A stretch of 64,000 bases of DNA from Planctomycetota bacterium (lineage in GTDB: Bacteria; Planctomycetota; SZUA-567; H5-PLA8). A program made the translations under genes and the position numbers. The stretch spans positions 248,001 through 312,000 of the forward strand of contig JAOSKN010000003.1 of the NCBI GenBank assembly GCA_027493525.1, read 5' to 3'. Positions 8,863 through 19,162 of this stretch are shown here, in pieces (the first letter of the stretch is position 1; each line of letters starts with the position of its first letter). The notes below the pieces were generated by a model. That model was not told the origin of the DNA, made no database searches, and saw only the letters and a program-made list of their open reading frames with translations.

Positions 8863-10853
8863 CTTCTTGGAATTTGTTTGGTTCTTGGTTCTTCTGATTT
8901 GAATATCGATTCTGTTTCACGCTCTCCGCCTCGACCAGGCTGACGGCGGCCTCTGCCACCCGCCGCGCGTAGCTCCGCACGGGCGCGCGCCCATCGTCCA
9001 GGTAGGGGCGCGCGATCTCGCGCGCTTCCCCCGGCCGCCCGAAGCCCGCCAGCGCCTCGGCGACGGCCAGTTCCAATTCGTAGCGCCGATCGTAGAGGCT
9101 CTCGGCCAGCAGCGGGTGGCAGGCCTTCGGCGCGGGCAGTTCGGCCGTCGCGCGCACCCGGCGCAGGGTCTCGCGCAAGGGTTCGAGGGCCTCCTCGGCC
9201 GTCGCGTGCCGCGCCAGCACCCGCACGGCCGGCAGCGCCTTGCGCGTGTCGAAAGGTTCGTCGTTGAGCAGTCCCAGGACCAGTTCAAGCGCCCCAAGCT
9301 TCCGCGGGCCCAGCTTGTCCAGGAGCAACAGCGCCCCCATCCAGCGCGGCGGGGTCTTCATCGTCTGCCCGGCGACGTCCTGCCGCCGTTCGCGCAGCAT
9401 CGCCTTGAGCAACTCCGCGCCGTCGTCGAGCCCCTGCAGCGCCAGCGCGACGGCGGCCATCTCGCGCGGGCCGGCTTCGGCGCCGCGCAGCGCCTCGCGC
9501 AGCCCCGGGTGCGCGGCCGCGCCGCGCCGGAAGAGTTCCTTCTGCGCCGCCGGCTCGTTTCGCGTGCCCCACGTCAGGAGCAGTTCCGCCACGCTCGCGT
9601 CGCGCCGTTCGAGGTCCGGCTCCAGGCTCGAGCCGGCCCCGCGCCCATCCAGCACGTCCGGCGGGAGCGCCTCGCGCTCGACGAGCCGCCGCTGGATCGC
9701 GCGCACGTCCGCCGCGCGCACGGAGGTCCTGCCGCGCAGCGCCACGGCGGCGGCGACGGCCGCGGCCTCGCCCAGCGCCTGCATGTCGCGCTGCATGCGG
9801 CACATGCACATGGCATCGTGGGTGAAGCCCGCCGCGCGGCACGCCACCAGCAGGTTCTCCGCCCCCAGCGGGACCAGGGCGCGGTAGGGGATGTCCACGC
9901 ACATCGGCTGCTGCCGGATCCCCGCCGCCGCCAGCCAGGCCGCCGCGTCGAGGGATTCGTTCTCGTAGTCGAAGGCGTGGTTGTCGTAGTGCGCCTTGGC
10001 GCGCGCGATGGCGTCGGGGAAGCTCCGCAGCGCGCGCTGGTCGTCCAGCGTCACGACGTACTCGGTGGCGACGTGCCGGCTCTCGCGCACGCCCAGGACC
10101 GGCGCGACGTAGAGCATCCGGCTCTCGGCGTCGAAGGCGTCCTTGCGCAGCAGCGCGCGCCCGACGAACTGCGCGCGGCTCACGTCGCGCGCGTGCGTGG
10201 GGTCCGCGTAGCCCGCATCGAAATTGCGGAAGCTCAGCGCGTCGGCGTGCTGGAGCTGTCCCGGAACGAGGCTGAACGGCTGCGCCAGCCCGTCGGCGTC
10301 GCGCCCCGCGCGGAACGGCGCGCCCGCCGCCGCGCAGACGTCCCCGTCGCCCGTAGAATCGATCACGACCTGCGCCTCGAGCCGCCCCGGCCCGAAGGCG
10401 CCGTCGATCGCGATCCCGCGCACCGCGCGCCCTTCGAGCAGCACCCCGAGGAAGAAGCAGCGTGCGAAGATCCGCACGCCCGTTTCGGCGCAGAGTTCCT
10501 CCAGCGCCAGCTTCTTCGCCTCCGGATGAAAGCCCTTCGTCCGCCCGCCGATCCGCTCGGTCCACGCCTTCGTGCGCGCGTCGACGAGATGCTGCACCCC
10601 CGTCTGGTGCCCGTGCAGGTAGGGAGTGCTGCCCGCCGCCGGTCCCGATCCCGCCCAGGAAACCCTGCGGCTCGATCACCGCCGTCGAGAGGCCCTCTTG
10701 CCCCGCCACGATCGCCGCGCACGCGCCGGCCGTTCCGCCGCCTACCACGAGCACGTCGAACGTGCCGAGCAAGGGCAGCGCCTGCGCCTCCAGCGCCACA
10801 TGGCCGCGCGTCTCCTCTTCGGGCAATCGGTTGGTGCGCAGCGAGAAATTCAT
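8837..10853 (-). CDS. FAD-dependent oxidoreductase 1, frameshifted, tail derived from a repeat
   Basis: A paralogue of the 643-residue flavoprotein at 10995-12926. The N-terminus (FDVLVVGGGTAGACAAIVAG) is the FAD-binding Rossmann motif, followed by VIEPQGFLGGIGTGGG. The frame then breaks at the GGG run at 10632-10634. Removing one base gives GGGSTPYLHGHQTGV and joins the long downstream frame, which includes STGDGDVCAAAGAPF and RNFDAGYADPTHARD. GAGG lies 8 bases before the ATG at 10853. The last 24 residues (NRYSNQKNQEPNKFQEANSK and on) are encoded by the flanking AT-rich repeat and are absent from the paralogue. It is a soluble flavoenzyme of unknown substrate, and probably the last gene of a three-gene run. 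Confidence 0.8.
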
Positions 10854-10903
10854 GCGCAAAACCTCAAATTAAAAGAACTAAGAACCAAACTAATTAAAAT
10901 CAG

Positions 10904-10964
10904 AAAACCTGAATAAAAAACAAAGCCAACTCAACCTATGAGCGACACCGCATAGACAGGTTTT
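10904..10964. repeat. Short inverted repeat in the AT-rich gap between FAD genes
   Basis: AAAACCTG at 10904-10911 and CAGGTTTT at 10957-10964 are exact inverted copies separated by 45 bases. Immediately beyond, CCGCATT is repeated three times in tandem (from about 10970 to 10990). The gap between the two FAD genes is otherwise AT-rich and non-coding. A role is not evident. Confidence 0.35.
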
Positions 10965-10994
10965 CTTTTCCGCATTCCGCATTCCGCATTCCAT

Positions 10995-12926
10995 TCACCG
11001 CGCCAGCGCCGGCTCCGCGGCTCGCTCCAGGATCTCGCGCGCGTAGCGGCGGACGAGCGCGCGCGGATCGGCGGTGTAGCGTTCGGCGATGGCGCGGGCC
11101 TCGTCGGCGGCGTTGAACTTCGCCAGCGCCTCGGCGGCGGCGAGTTCCAGCTCGAAGCGGCGGTCTTGCAGTGAGCGCGTCGCGTTGGGACCGCCGCTGC
11201 TGTCCTTCAGCTTCAGCCCGCCGTCGATATCGTCGCGCTTGAGCGCCGCGCGGACGGCCGCGAGCCCCTCGGCGGCGCTCGCCTGCCGGCCCAGCAGGCG
11301 CACGGCTTGGACGGCCATGGGCAAGGTCGAGCCCGGCGCCTGCGCCAAGTCGATGGCCAGGCCGATCGCGCCGTGCTCCCGCGCGCCGAGCTTCTCGAGC
11401 AGGAAGAGCGCGCCGGACCAGCGGTTCCCCGCGCAGCGGGCCTTGGTCGCGTCGACCTGCCGCGCGCGGACGGTCTCGCGCAGGAGTTCCGCGCCGTCGG
11501 CAAGACCCTGGAGGCCAAGATTCAACGCCGCCATCAGCCGCGCGCCCGGCTCCGCCCCGGCCAGGGCCGCGCGCAACTCGGCGTGCGCCTCCGCGCCGCG
11601 CCGGAGCAGCTCCAACTGCGCCGCGCCTTCCTTTTCGGTGAGCCAGCAGGCGAACAGCTCCGCGACGCTCTTCTTCGGCAGCGTCTCGTCGGGCTCGATG
11701 TTCGTCCCCACGCCGCGTCCGTCGAGGGTCTCCGGCGGGAGCGCGCCGCGTTCGATCAGGCGCCGCTGCACGGCCTTCACGTCCACCGCGCGCACGCTGG
11801 TCTTTTCCCTCAGCGCCACGCCCGCCGCGACGGCCGCGGCCTCGCCCAGCGCCTGCATGTCGCGCTGCATGCGGAAGAGGTGGTGGGCGTCGTGCGTCAT
11901 CCCCACCGCGCGGCAGGCGACGATCAGGTTCTCGACCCGCTTCGGCAGCATGCAGCGGTACGGCACGTCGTGGCACATCATGTGCCGCCAGTTGCTTGAG
12001 GACATCACCCACAGCGCCGCTTCGAGCGACTCGTTCTCGTAGTCGATGGCGTGGTTGTCGTAGTGCGCCTTGGCGCGCGCGATGGCGTCGGGAAAGCGCC
12101 GCTGCCGGCGCTGGTCGTCCAGTGTCACCACGTACTCGGCGTCGATGAAGCGGCTCTCGCGCAGGCCCAGGATCGGCGAGACGTAGATCATGCGCGTCTC
12201 GGCGTCGTAGGCTTCCTTCTTCAGATGGCTCCGCCCCTCGAACTGCGCGCGCGTCTGGTCGCGGGCGTTGGTGGGGTCCACGTAGCCGGCGTCGAAGTTG
12301 CGGAACCCGACCGTGTCGGTCTTGCGCACGTGGCCGGGGGCCAGGCTGTAGGGCTGCGGGGCGCGGTCGCCTTCGCGCCCGAAGAGGAACGGCGCGCCCG
12401 CCGCGGCGGCCACGTCGGCGTCGCCCGTCGCATCCACCACGACTTTGGCCTGGAGCCAGAACGGGCCGTCCGCGCCGTCCGCCGCCACGCCCGCGATCCG
12501 CGCGCCGTCCAGCACCGCGCCCGCGAAGAAGCAGCCGTAGAAGCAGCGCACGCCCGCCGCGTCGGCCAGCTCCTGCAATGCGAGCTTCTTCGCCTCCGCG
12601 CTGAAGCCCGAGACTTTCCCGCCGATGCGCTGGTTCCATTCGCTCGTGCGCCGGTCGATCTCGACCTGCACTCCGGTCTGGATCCCGTGGTAGTACGAGT
12701 GGATCCCGCCGCCGGTTCCGATCCCGCCCAGGAACCCCTGCGGTTCGAGCACCGCGACGCTCAGGCCTTCCTGCCCGGCCACGATCGCCGCGACCGCGCC
12801 GGCGGTCCCGCCGCCGACCACGACCGCGTCGAAGGCGCCCCGGCAGGGGAGTTCGGCCGGCAGCGGCTTCACGCGCCCCTGCGTCTCGACCTCGGGAAGG
12901 CGGTTGGTGCGGAGCTGGCGGTTCAT
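10995..12926 (-). CDS. FAD-dependent oxidoreductase 2
   Basis: An intact 643-residue flavoprotein. FDAVVVGGGTAGAVAAIVAG at about residues 33-52 is the dinucleotide-binding fold, then LEPQGFLGGIGTGGG, and VVDATGDADVAAAAGAPF is the second FAD-contact motif. The C-terminal 200 residues are helical and Ala/Leu/Glu-rich with HEAT-like character. GAGGA lies about 7 bases before the ATG at 12926. No signal peptide is seen. The family (FAD-dependent oxidoreductases of the GGIGTGGG type) is common next to secreted glycan-use genes in Planctomycetota-like genomes, but its substrates are not established. It is closely related to the genes on either side. Confidence 0.85.
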   Translation of the reverse strand: MNRQLRTNRLPEVETQGRVKPLPAELPCRGAFDAVVVGGGTAGAVAAIVAGQEGLSVAVLEPQGFLGGIGTGGGIHSYYHGIQTGVQVEIDRRTSEWNQRIGGKVSGFSAEAKKLALQELADAAGVRCFYGCFFAGAVLDGARIAGVAADGADGPFWLQAKVVVDATGDADVAAAAGAPFLFGREGDRAPQPYSLAPGHVRKTDTVGFRNFDAGYVDPTNARDQTRAQFEGRSHLKKEAYDAETRMIYVSPILGLRESRFIDAEYVVTLDDQRRQRRFPDAIARAKAHYDNHAIDYENESLEAALWVMSSSNWRHMMCHDVPYRCMLPKRVENLIVACRAVGMTHDAHHLFRMQRDMQALGEAAAVAAGVALREKTSVRAVDVKAVQRRLIERGALPPETLDGRGVGTNIEPDETLPKKSVAELFACWLTEKEGAAQLELLRRGAEAHAELRAALAGAEPGARLMAALNLGLQGLADGAELLRETVRARQVDATKARCAGNRWSGALFLLEKLGAREHGAIGLAIDLAQAPGSTLPMAVQAVRLLGRQASAAEGLAAVRAALKRDDIDGGLKLKDSSGGPNATRSLQDRRFELELAAAEALAKFNAADEARAIAERYTADPRALVRRYAREILERAAEPALAR

Positions 12927-12972
12927 CTCGGTTCCTCGTTCAAGGGTTTCAAGACGCGAAGCGGGGCGCGGC

Positions 12973-13908
12973 CTACCGCGCGGGCGAAAGCTGCGCGCCG
13001 GCCGGCTGCTTCAGCGCCGCCGACGCCGCTTCGACGCCAAGGCGCGCGCGCTCTTGCAGGGAAGGCTTCCGACCCAGCACGGCCGGGCCGGCCGCGTGGA
13101 ACTTTTCAGGCAGGCTCTCGGGATCCAGCTTCGCCACGCGGAGCCGGAAGGTCTCGTGCGCGCTCAGCGAGAGGTTCGCCTGCGCGCAGCCGCCGCCCCG
13201 CGCGCGCAGCCCCTCGACCGCGCGGGCCACCGCGAAGCGCAGGTCGCTCTCCGCGCGCGCCGCCTCGGCGGGCTCGCGGACGAACGAGACGTGCGCCTCA
13301 TGCGGCCAGAGCGTCGGGCGCACGACGACCTCGCGCAGCCCGTCCACCTCGATCCGTTCCGGCCCCGCCGGCGCCTCGACCGCGCAGACCAGCAGCGCGC
13401 GTCCCTGGGCGGCCTCCGTCGAACCCGTGAAGCGCGCCCCGGCCGCGCGGGCCAGCCGAGAATCTTCGGTCGCGTCCACGAGCGCCGGCGCCTGCACGGC
13501 CAGCGGACCGGACTTCGTCGTCAGCCGCACGATCCCGCGCGCGGCATCGACGCCGCTCGCGAAGGCCCGGAAGTGCACCCGCACGCCCGCGGCCTGGACC
13601 AAGTCGTCGAGCAATAGTTCCAGCCCGACCGGGTCGAGAATCCCATCGCGGTACGCGTTCTTCGGCGCCAGCGCGTCGAGCATCTTCCGCAGCACGGGCG
13701 GCGCGTCCTGATTCGGCGCGAGGAACAGCTCCAGGCCGTGCGGAACCTCCCAGCCCAGCGCGCCGCGCTCCTCGACCAGGATCGTCTCGGCGCCGGCCTC
13801 GGCCAGCGTCAGCGCCGCCGCGACCCCCGCCAGCCCGCCGCCCACGACGAGCGCCTCCCCGCGATCCAGCACGTCCAGGCCGTCGGTCATCGAGATCGAA
13901 TCGCTCAT
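12973..13908 (-). CDS. FAD-dependent oxidoreductase 3, short form
   Basis: A 311-residue flavoprotein about half the length of its two neighbours. The FAD motif EALVVGGGLAGVAAALTLAE lies near the start, followed by VEERGALGWEVPHGLELF, and VDATEDSRLARAAGARF is the second motif. It lacks the GFLGGIGTGGG loop and the helical C-terminal half of the others. AAGGAG lies 10 bases before the ATG at 13908. It is the first gene of the FAD run (13908 to 8837), and the 46-base gap to the next gene fits an operon. It may work as an accessory flavoprotein; this is inferred from position only. Confidence 0.75.
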   Translation of the reverse strand: MSDSISMTDGLDVLDRGEALVVGGGLAGVAAALTLAEAGAETILVEERGALGWEVPHGLELFLAPNQDAPPVLRKMLDALAPKNAYRDGILDPVGLELLLDDLVQAAGVRVHFRAFASGVDAARGIVRLTTKSGPLAVQAPALVDATEDSRLARAAGARFTGSTEAAQGRALLVCAVEAPAGPERIEVDGLREVVVRPTLWPHEAHVSFVREPAEAARAESDLRFAVARAVEGLRARGGGCAQANLSLSAHETFRLRVAKLDPESLPEKFHAAGPAVLGRKPSLQERARLGVEAASAALKQPAGAQLSPAR

Positions 13909-14123
13909 GGCGGGAAGGCTCCTTAAAGGTAGGTCCGAATCCGTTAAGTCATTCAAGCACCAGCGCGTTCGTTTGGGTATGAACCCAGTCGCCGTGTTAT
14001 CTGGACTTTCCCGCTATTCGTTAAATATTAGGAATCGGCCAACTCAGAACGCTTGGGTGGGGTAGGGTTAGAATCATGGTCGGTGACCGGACTTCAGCAA
14101 ATAAAGCTGTCGGTTTGAAGTGG

Positions 14124-14163
14124 GACGCACGTGTGCAACTTTTTTGGGCGTCGTACAGAGTCG
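14124..14163 (+). repeat. Hairpin/T-run/tail repeat, copy A
   Basis: GCACGTGTGC (short dyad) is followed by AACTTTTTT and the tail GGGCGTCGTACAGAGTC. The arrangement (small GCAC...GTGC hairpin, T-run, conserved tail) is shared with copy B and with three copies at 51.0-51.35 kb. Confidence 0.55.
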
Positions 14164-14210
14164 GCTGATTGCAGAGTCTGATTTCCAAACCAGGAGTCAG
14201 AGCCAAGATC

Positions 14211-14248
14211 GCTGCACCTTAGTGCATCTTTTTAAGCGCTCAGTCAGT
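14211..14248 (+). repeat. Hairpin/T-run/tail repeat, copy B
   Basis: TGCACCTTAGTGCA is a 5-bp stem with a 4-base loop, followed by TCTTTTTAAGCGCTCAGTC. It has the same order and orientation as copy A, 87 bases downstream. It looks like an intrinsic terminator plus a conserved downstream tail, yet no gene ends on this strand nearby. Confidence 0.55.
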
Positions 14249-14345
14249 CCAGGAGCGGAGCCCCGACCTCATGCGTCAAAGAACGGTGTAAGTTAAGAAG
14301 AATCAGAGCCTTCCCCAACTGACCCCCGGACGGCATCGGCGCGCC

Positions 14346-17106
14346 ATGGCAGCCAGGTCCTCGACCAAGCAAGCTGGCCTCTTTTTCATTCTGGCCTTTG
14401 CCTGTCTGTTCGCCTTGGTCAGGGCGTTCTGGCCCGGTGAGCCGGCTGCGCCCGCCAAGGTCGCGCCCGAAGTGCACAAGTCCGGAGATGCGCGGCTGAT
14501 CCTGGCCTGGGAAGCCGAAGCCGCGCTGAATGCCCAAGCCCCGTTCCGCGCTTCCCCCTTGACCGCCGTTTCGGGTTCGGGCGTCCTCGAGATCGAGATG
14601 GGCGCGGGCGAGCCTTCCAAGACCGCGCCGGCTCAGGCGCAGTACGAGATCGATCTCCCCGCCGCGGGAACGTACCGCCTCTGGGTGCGCGCTTGGTGGA
14701 GCGACGGCTGCGCGAACTCCGTCGGGGCATCCTTTGGTGACGGTCCGTCGCAGACGGTGGGGAACGACGGGACGTACCACGCCTGGCACTGGGTGCCCGG
14801 TCCGGCCGAGCCGCTCCCCGCCGGCCGGCAGCGCATCTCGCTCTGGCATCGCGAGGAAGGCATCCGCATCGACCAGTTGGCGCTGGGCGGCGAGGCGTAC
14901 GTCCCCGAGGGCCTTCTCGCCACGCAGCCGCTCGAACCGAACCCCGCGAAGCCCGAACCGCCCCAGGTCGCGGAGGCTCCGCGGCCCGAACTGGAGCGGG
15001 AGCCGGCGGCGGTCGCACCGGAAACGCCCGCCGCGGCGCCGAAGCCCGAGCCGCCGCCCCAGCGCCCGTTCCGCGCAGGCATCGCCGGCTCGTACCGCGA
15101 CGGCTTCGAAGGGCACCTCGTCGCGCTGGGCATCCCCTACGTCCGCCTGCGCGAGCACGAACTGGGCGACCTCGAGGCGCTCAAGAACATCGACCTGCTG
15201 ATCGTTTCCGACCCGCGCTGCGAGGAGAACCGTTTCTGGCGCGCGCTCCAGGCCTACGTCGAGGGCGGAGGAACGGCGATCGTCGAGGTCCCGCCCTTCG
15301 ACGGGCGCCGCCGCCCCAACCCGGATCCCGAGAACCTGCTCCTCAAGCGCGGGCGCTTCGATCAGTACGTCAAGCAGAGCATTCTCATCGCCGACGACTC
15401 GCGGTTTTTCCGGGGCGTGCCGAAGGAGCGCGCCTACCACGAGGACGTCCCCGCGTACTGGCTTCCGTACGTGACCGACGTGCCCGGCGCGAAGCTCTAC
15501 GGGGTCGTGGCCGCGGGGCGCTCCGAACGGCGCATCGGCGGCGCGCTGCTCGTACGCGAACTGGGCCAGGGCCGGCTCTACCACTTGGCGCTGCCGGCGG
15601 CCTTCGCGGCGATGTGGCGGGAGCGGCAGGTCGACCCGTACGTGGTCAACATCCTGCGCGACGCGATCGGGGGAGCGTGTACGCTTTGCGTATGAAGGAT
15701 TCGAGTATGCGCCGCGCGCCGCGCCGAAGGTCCTGGCCGGCGACGACTTCATGCGCGAGCCCGGGCAGGCCGGGGGCTGGAAGGTGCTCGCCGGGTCGTT
15801 CGGGCTCACCGGCGAAGCCGGCGGGGGCGAGACCGCCTTCGCCGTGCGCGGGCTGGGGCCGGGCGGCTGGGCGCGCACGGGACGCGAGGACTGGGCCGCC
15901 TACCGGCCCATGGTCTCGCTGAAGCTCGAACGCGGCGAGGCGGGGCTTTGGGCGCAGGCGGCCGACGGCGGGAAACTCGCCCTGACCCTAGGCGCAGGCG
16001 AAGGCGAAGGCGCGAAGCTGACCCTCGCGCTGCACTACCCGGACAAGACGCGCACGCTCGCCAGCGCCGGAATCCCGCGCGGGGACGGCTGGCGCCGGCT
16101 GGCCTTCTTCGCCCACGGCGGCAAGACCCTCGCTTACCTCGACGGCGCGAAGGTCCTGGAGGTCGCCGACGCGCCCGAAGTCCGCGGCGCCTGCGGCCTC
16201 TGCGTCCTTGACGGCGCGGCGCTCTTCGACGACTTCCACGCCGTGGACGCGGCGGCCCTGGAGCCCGGGCGCGACGTGGCGCCGGGCGAGGAGTCCTCCG
16301 CGGGCTGCCTCGAGCGCTACCGCCAGCGCTGCTTCGAGAAGCTCAGCGTCTACGCCCCGCAATGGTTTCTCCCGCCGGACCCGGACGATCCCGCGCGCCT
16401 GCGCATTCCGCTCCCGCTCTTCGCCGGCGGCGAACTGGCCGTGGACGGCGGCGCGCCGGTCGCGTTGTCCGCGAGCCCAGAGCCGCTCGTGACGGCCTTC
16501 CCCGAAGGCCGCGCGCCGGCCTTCGACCTCCAACTGCGCGCCCCCGGTTGGCGCGATTACCACTTCGCCGGGCGCGTCACCGACTGGTACGCCTCCAGCG
16601 GCGAGTGGAAGCAGGTCAACCGCTGGTCGTGCAGCCCGACCTACCTGTGGTACGGCGGCGAGTCGAACCGCGACGCCGTGCTCTGGCACAAGCGCGAGGT
16701 GGACGGGCCGGTGGCCGTCGAAGCCCTGATGGCGCCGCGCGCCGACCGCCGCTACGGCGAGGAAGAAGGCCGCGACCTGAACCTGGTCCTGCACGGCAAC
16801 GGGGAAGACCTGAACGACGGCTATCTGGTCACGGTCGCCGGGGAGGGCCTGGGGTGCCGGCTGCTGCGGGACGGGAAGGTGCTGGCCGAGTCCAGGCTCG
16901 ACGGCCTGCCCGCCGGCCACGCGCTGCATCACGCCTGGTTCAGCGTCGGGGCGAGCGTGGTGGACGGCAAGGTCCGCTGCTACTTCGACCGGCGGCTGGC
17001 GCTGGAGTACGACGACCCGCGGCCCTTGAACAAGGGGCAGGTGGGGGTCTGGACCGTCCGCAACAAGCTCTCCCTCGCCCGCGCGACCGTCGCGACGAAG
17101 GACTGA
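14346..17106 (+). CDS. Large membrane-anchored protein with carbohydrate-binding-type domains, frameshifted
   Basis: The N-terminus has one hydrophobic segment (AGLFFILAFACLFALVRAFW) acting as signal or anchor. A beta-rich module follows with QAQYEIDLPAAGTYRLWVRA, typical of CBM-like 'wall' domains. After a Pro-rich linker comes a domain resembling a glutamine-amidotransferase-like fold (DLLIVSDPRCEENRFWRAL, YVEGGGTAIVEVPPF). The first frame ends at 15695 after a G5 run at 15669-15673. Removing one G gives DAIGERVRFAYEGFEYAP and joins the frame from 15751 to 17106, which carries a concanavalin/LamG-type jelly-roll (GWRRLAFFAHGGKTLAYLDG). The whole protein is about 919 residues. It is likely attached to the cell surface. 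Its function is not established. Confidence 0.65.
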
Positions 17107-17826
17107 TCACAGCCCCTTCTTCAGGATCATGATCTTCTGCCAGATCTTCCGCTCCAGCCCCGTCGTGAGCTGTTCGAGGTCGTTGACCACCTCCGCGCTC
17201 ACCGGATCCTCGAAGCGCTGCACGTACAGGAAGCCGACCTTGCCGGTCAGCGCGAGCAGTTCGGAGCAGTAATCCAGGTAGCGCCCGAGTTCGAACTCGT
17301 TGAGCGCCATCTCGGGGCTGTGCTCGGTGCGCGAATCCGGGAAGGCGAGGCGGTGGGGATCCTTGCGGAGCTGGTGCGCATCGATCACGTGGGCGAGGGA
17401 GGTCAGGCAGTTGACGGCGGCGATGATCTTCTTGCGCTTGGCGCGCGTTTCCATGGAGACCAGGAAGACCAGCGCCGCGCCCATCAGGACCAGCTCGTTG
17501 ATCGCGGCCTCCGACATCTGCACCAGGTCCGCGACGGTGAGGTGCTTGAAGTCGATCTCCAGTTGGCGCACGGCGAAGACGAGCGCGGTCGTGGCGGCGG
17601 CCACGAAGGCGCCGCACGCCACGCGCCAGGCGTAGCGCGGCCGCTCGATCTCCGCGATGGTCCGCTCGGTCTCCTGCGAGATCCTCAACAGTTCGGCCGC
17701 GACCTGCCCCAGCCCCGAGCCCGGAAAGCGCTCGTCGATGCGCAGGCAGAGCGTCTCGATGGTCTGCGTGACCTTCCTGACGTCCAGCAGGTAGGCCGGA
17801 CCGGGGGGCGGCGCGGGCGGGTGCAT
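17107..17826 (-). CDS. Hypothetical two-helix membrane protein
   Basis: A 239-residue protein that I do not recognise. Two hydrophobic segments (about 69-86, WRVACGAFVAAATTALVFAV, and about 111-126, INELVLMGAALVFLVSM) lie within otherwise soluble, helix-rich sequence. The C-terminal half contains a possible coiled region ending in LERKIWQKIMILKKGL. Its stop codon abuts the stop of the convergent gene ending at 17106. It lies 20 bases after peptide deformylase on the same strand and may be read from the same transcript. Location is predicted to be the inner membrane. Confidence 0.6.
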   Translation of the reverse strand: MHPPAPPPGPAYLLDVRKVTQTIETLCLRIDERFPGSGLGQVAAELLRISQETERTIAEIERPRYAWRVACGAFVAAATTALVFAVRQLEIDFKHLTVADLVQMSEAAINELVLMGAALVFLVSMETRAKRKKIIAAVNCLTSLAHVIDAHQLRKDPHRLAFPDSRTEHSPEMALNEFELGRYLDYCSELLALTGKVGFLYVQRFEDPVSAEVVNDLEQLTTGLERKIWQKIMILKKGL

Positions 17827-17846
17827 GGGCCGCGGGCGCTCCCCGC

Positions 17847-18419
17847 TCAGCCGCTCCGGTTCCGCTCGCGCCGCTTCTTGAGCAGCTTGTACTCGTCCTC
17901 CAGCGCGCCGAGCTTGCGGCGCAGCAGGAAGCGCGCGGCGGCGCCGATCTTGGAGATGAACAGGACGCCGTCGAGGTGGTCGTACTCGTGCTGGACCACG
18001 CGCGCGGGCAGGTCTGCGAGCGTCAGCTCGAACGGCGCGCCGCGGACGTCGCGGGCGTTGAGCTTGAGCTTCGTCGCGCGCTTGACCTTGGCCCGGACCT
18101 CGGGGATCGAGAGGCAGCCTTCCTCGGACTCCTCCGCGCCTTCCAATTCGCTCAGTTCGGGGTTGAAGACGGCCAGCGCCGGGCCGCCTTCCTCGCCGAC
18201 CTGCATCACGAAGAGGCGCAGCCCGATGCCCACTTGCGGCGCGGCCAGCCCGATCCCGTCGGCGTCGCGCATCGTGGCCTTCATCCGTTCGAGCAGCCGC
18301 GCGAGGTCGTGGCCCTCGGCCTGCCCGGCGGCGAACTCCTCGTCGCTCAGCGGCCGCGCCTTCTGGTTCAGGAACGGATCGGGGTACAGGACGATGGGCA
18401 GCAGATCGGAATCGGGCAT
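17847..18419 (-). CDS. def: Peptide deformylase
   Basis: A 190-residue enzyme that removes the formyl group from the first methionine of new proteins. All three signature motifs are present: GIGLAAPQ at 55-62, EGCLS at 100-104 (the cysteine binds the metal) and HEYDH at 144-148 (two histidine ligands and the catalytic glutamate). The C-terminus is lysine- and arginine-rich. The length is normal. The gene starts 4 bases after the stop of the Lrp-type regulator, so the two are almost certainly cotranscribed. Confidence 0.95.
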   Translation of the reverse strand: MPDSDLLPIVLYPDPFLNQKARPLSDEEFAAGQAEGHDLARLLERMKATMRDADGIGLAAPQVGIGLRLFVMQVGEEGGPALAVFNPELSELEGAEESEEGCLSIPEVRAKVKRATKLKLNARDVRGAPFELTLADLPARVVQHEYDHLDGVLFISKIGAAARFLLRRKLGALEDEYKLLKKRRERNRSG

Positions 18420-18423
18420 CGGA

Positions 18424-18888
18424 TCAGGCCAGGTCTTCCAGCCGCAGGCTCAGGTGCGTCTCTTCCTTGGGCGCGCTGAGGCAGACGCTGGTCCGCGTCG
18501 AGACCACGCCGTCCAGCGGGCGCAGGTCGTTGGTGATCAGCGCCTCCAGGTCCGAGGTGCTGCGCGTGCGGACCTTCAGCAGGTAGTCCATGTCGCCGGT
18601 GACGTGGTGGCACTCCATCACGTCGTCGAGTTCCTGGATCCGCTCCAGGAACGGCTTGGCGTGGATCGGCTTGTCCAGGCTGATCGCGATGAACGCGGTG
18701 ATCGGGCGGTTCACCTTGGAGGCGCTCAGGAGCGCCACGTAGCGTTTGATGACGTTGTGGTGTTCCAGCTTCTTGACCCGCTCCCCGACCGACGGCGCGG
18801 AGAGCCCCACGGTCTTGGCGATCTCGGAATGGCTGGCGCGTCCGTCGTGCTGGAGGATTTCAAGAATCTTCAGGTCGATGGCGTCCAT
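18424..18888 (-). CDS. Lrp/AsnC-family transcriptional regulator
   Basis: A 154-residue regulator when started at 18888, where GGAG lies 5 bases upstream. The N-terminus DAIDLKILEILQHDGRASHS and the following EIAKTVGLSAPSVGERVKKL form the family's winged helix-turn-helix. The C-terminal part (ECHHVTGDMDYLLKVRTRS) is the RAM ligand domain. The effector is usually an amino acid in this family. It sits upstream of def on the same strand. A perfect palindrome at 19063-19077 lies in its upstream region and could be a target. Confidence 0.9.
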   Translation of the reverse strand: MDAIDLKILEILQHDGRASHSEIAKTVGLSAPSVGERVKKLEHHNVIKRYVALLSASKVNRPITAFIAISLDKPIHAKPFLERIQELDDVMECHHVTGDMDYLLKVRTRSTSDLEALITNDLRPLDGVVSTRTSVCLSAPKEETHLSLRLEDLA

Positions 18889-19062
18889 GCGTACTCCAGG
18901 GGGAGGGTGGGGGCTGTCGGGCCTTAAAAGCCAAATGGCGGGGGTGAGGATTCCCGGGGGCAAAAATGCTGGCCCGCATTCGCCCCAAGGCTCGCTTTGT
19001 AAGGCGATCGGCGATTACCGTCAAGCCTTCTTTGGCGGGCGGCCATCCAGGGAATGCCGTAA

Positions 19063-19077
19063 CCTAAGATTCTTAGG
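19063..19077. promoter_or_regulatory. Operator-like palindrome CCTAAGA-T-TCTTAGG
   Basis: Two perfect 7-base arms flank a single central T. It lies about 175 bases upstream of the Lrp-type gene and about 120 bases upstream of the DUF6600 gene, so it could serve either. Binding by the Lrp-type protein is an inference. Confidence 0.4.
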
Positions 19078-19162
19078 TCCAATCTTCAGGTCCGCCATGG
19101 CGCGCAGCGGTCCTTTTTGGTTGAATGAGGTGCGCCGGGCCGCGTCAAAGAGTAGAGTGGAA

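Larger units (their letters stand above)
13909..14345. other. Intergenic region between divergent genes, holding two hairpin repeats
   Basis: These 437 bases separate the FAD run from the sugar-binding-type protein. No plausible gene is seen on either strand. The region is less GC-rich than its neighbours and holds two copies of the hairpin/T-run/tail repeat (14124-14163 and 14211-14248). Divergent promoters must lie here, but no convincing -35/-10 pair was found by eye. Confidence 0.5.

Noticed and set aside
14124..14248. Integron attC sites
   Set aside because: The conserved core words (GTTRRRY and RYYYAAC) are absent and no integron-type integrase is nearby; the hairpins are too short.
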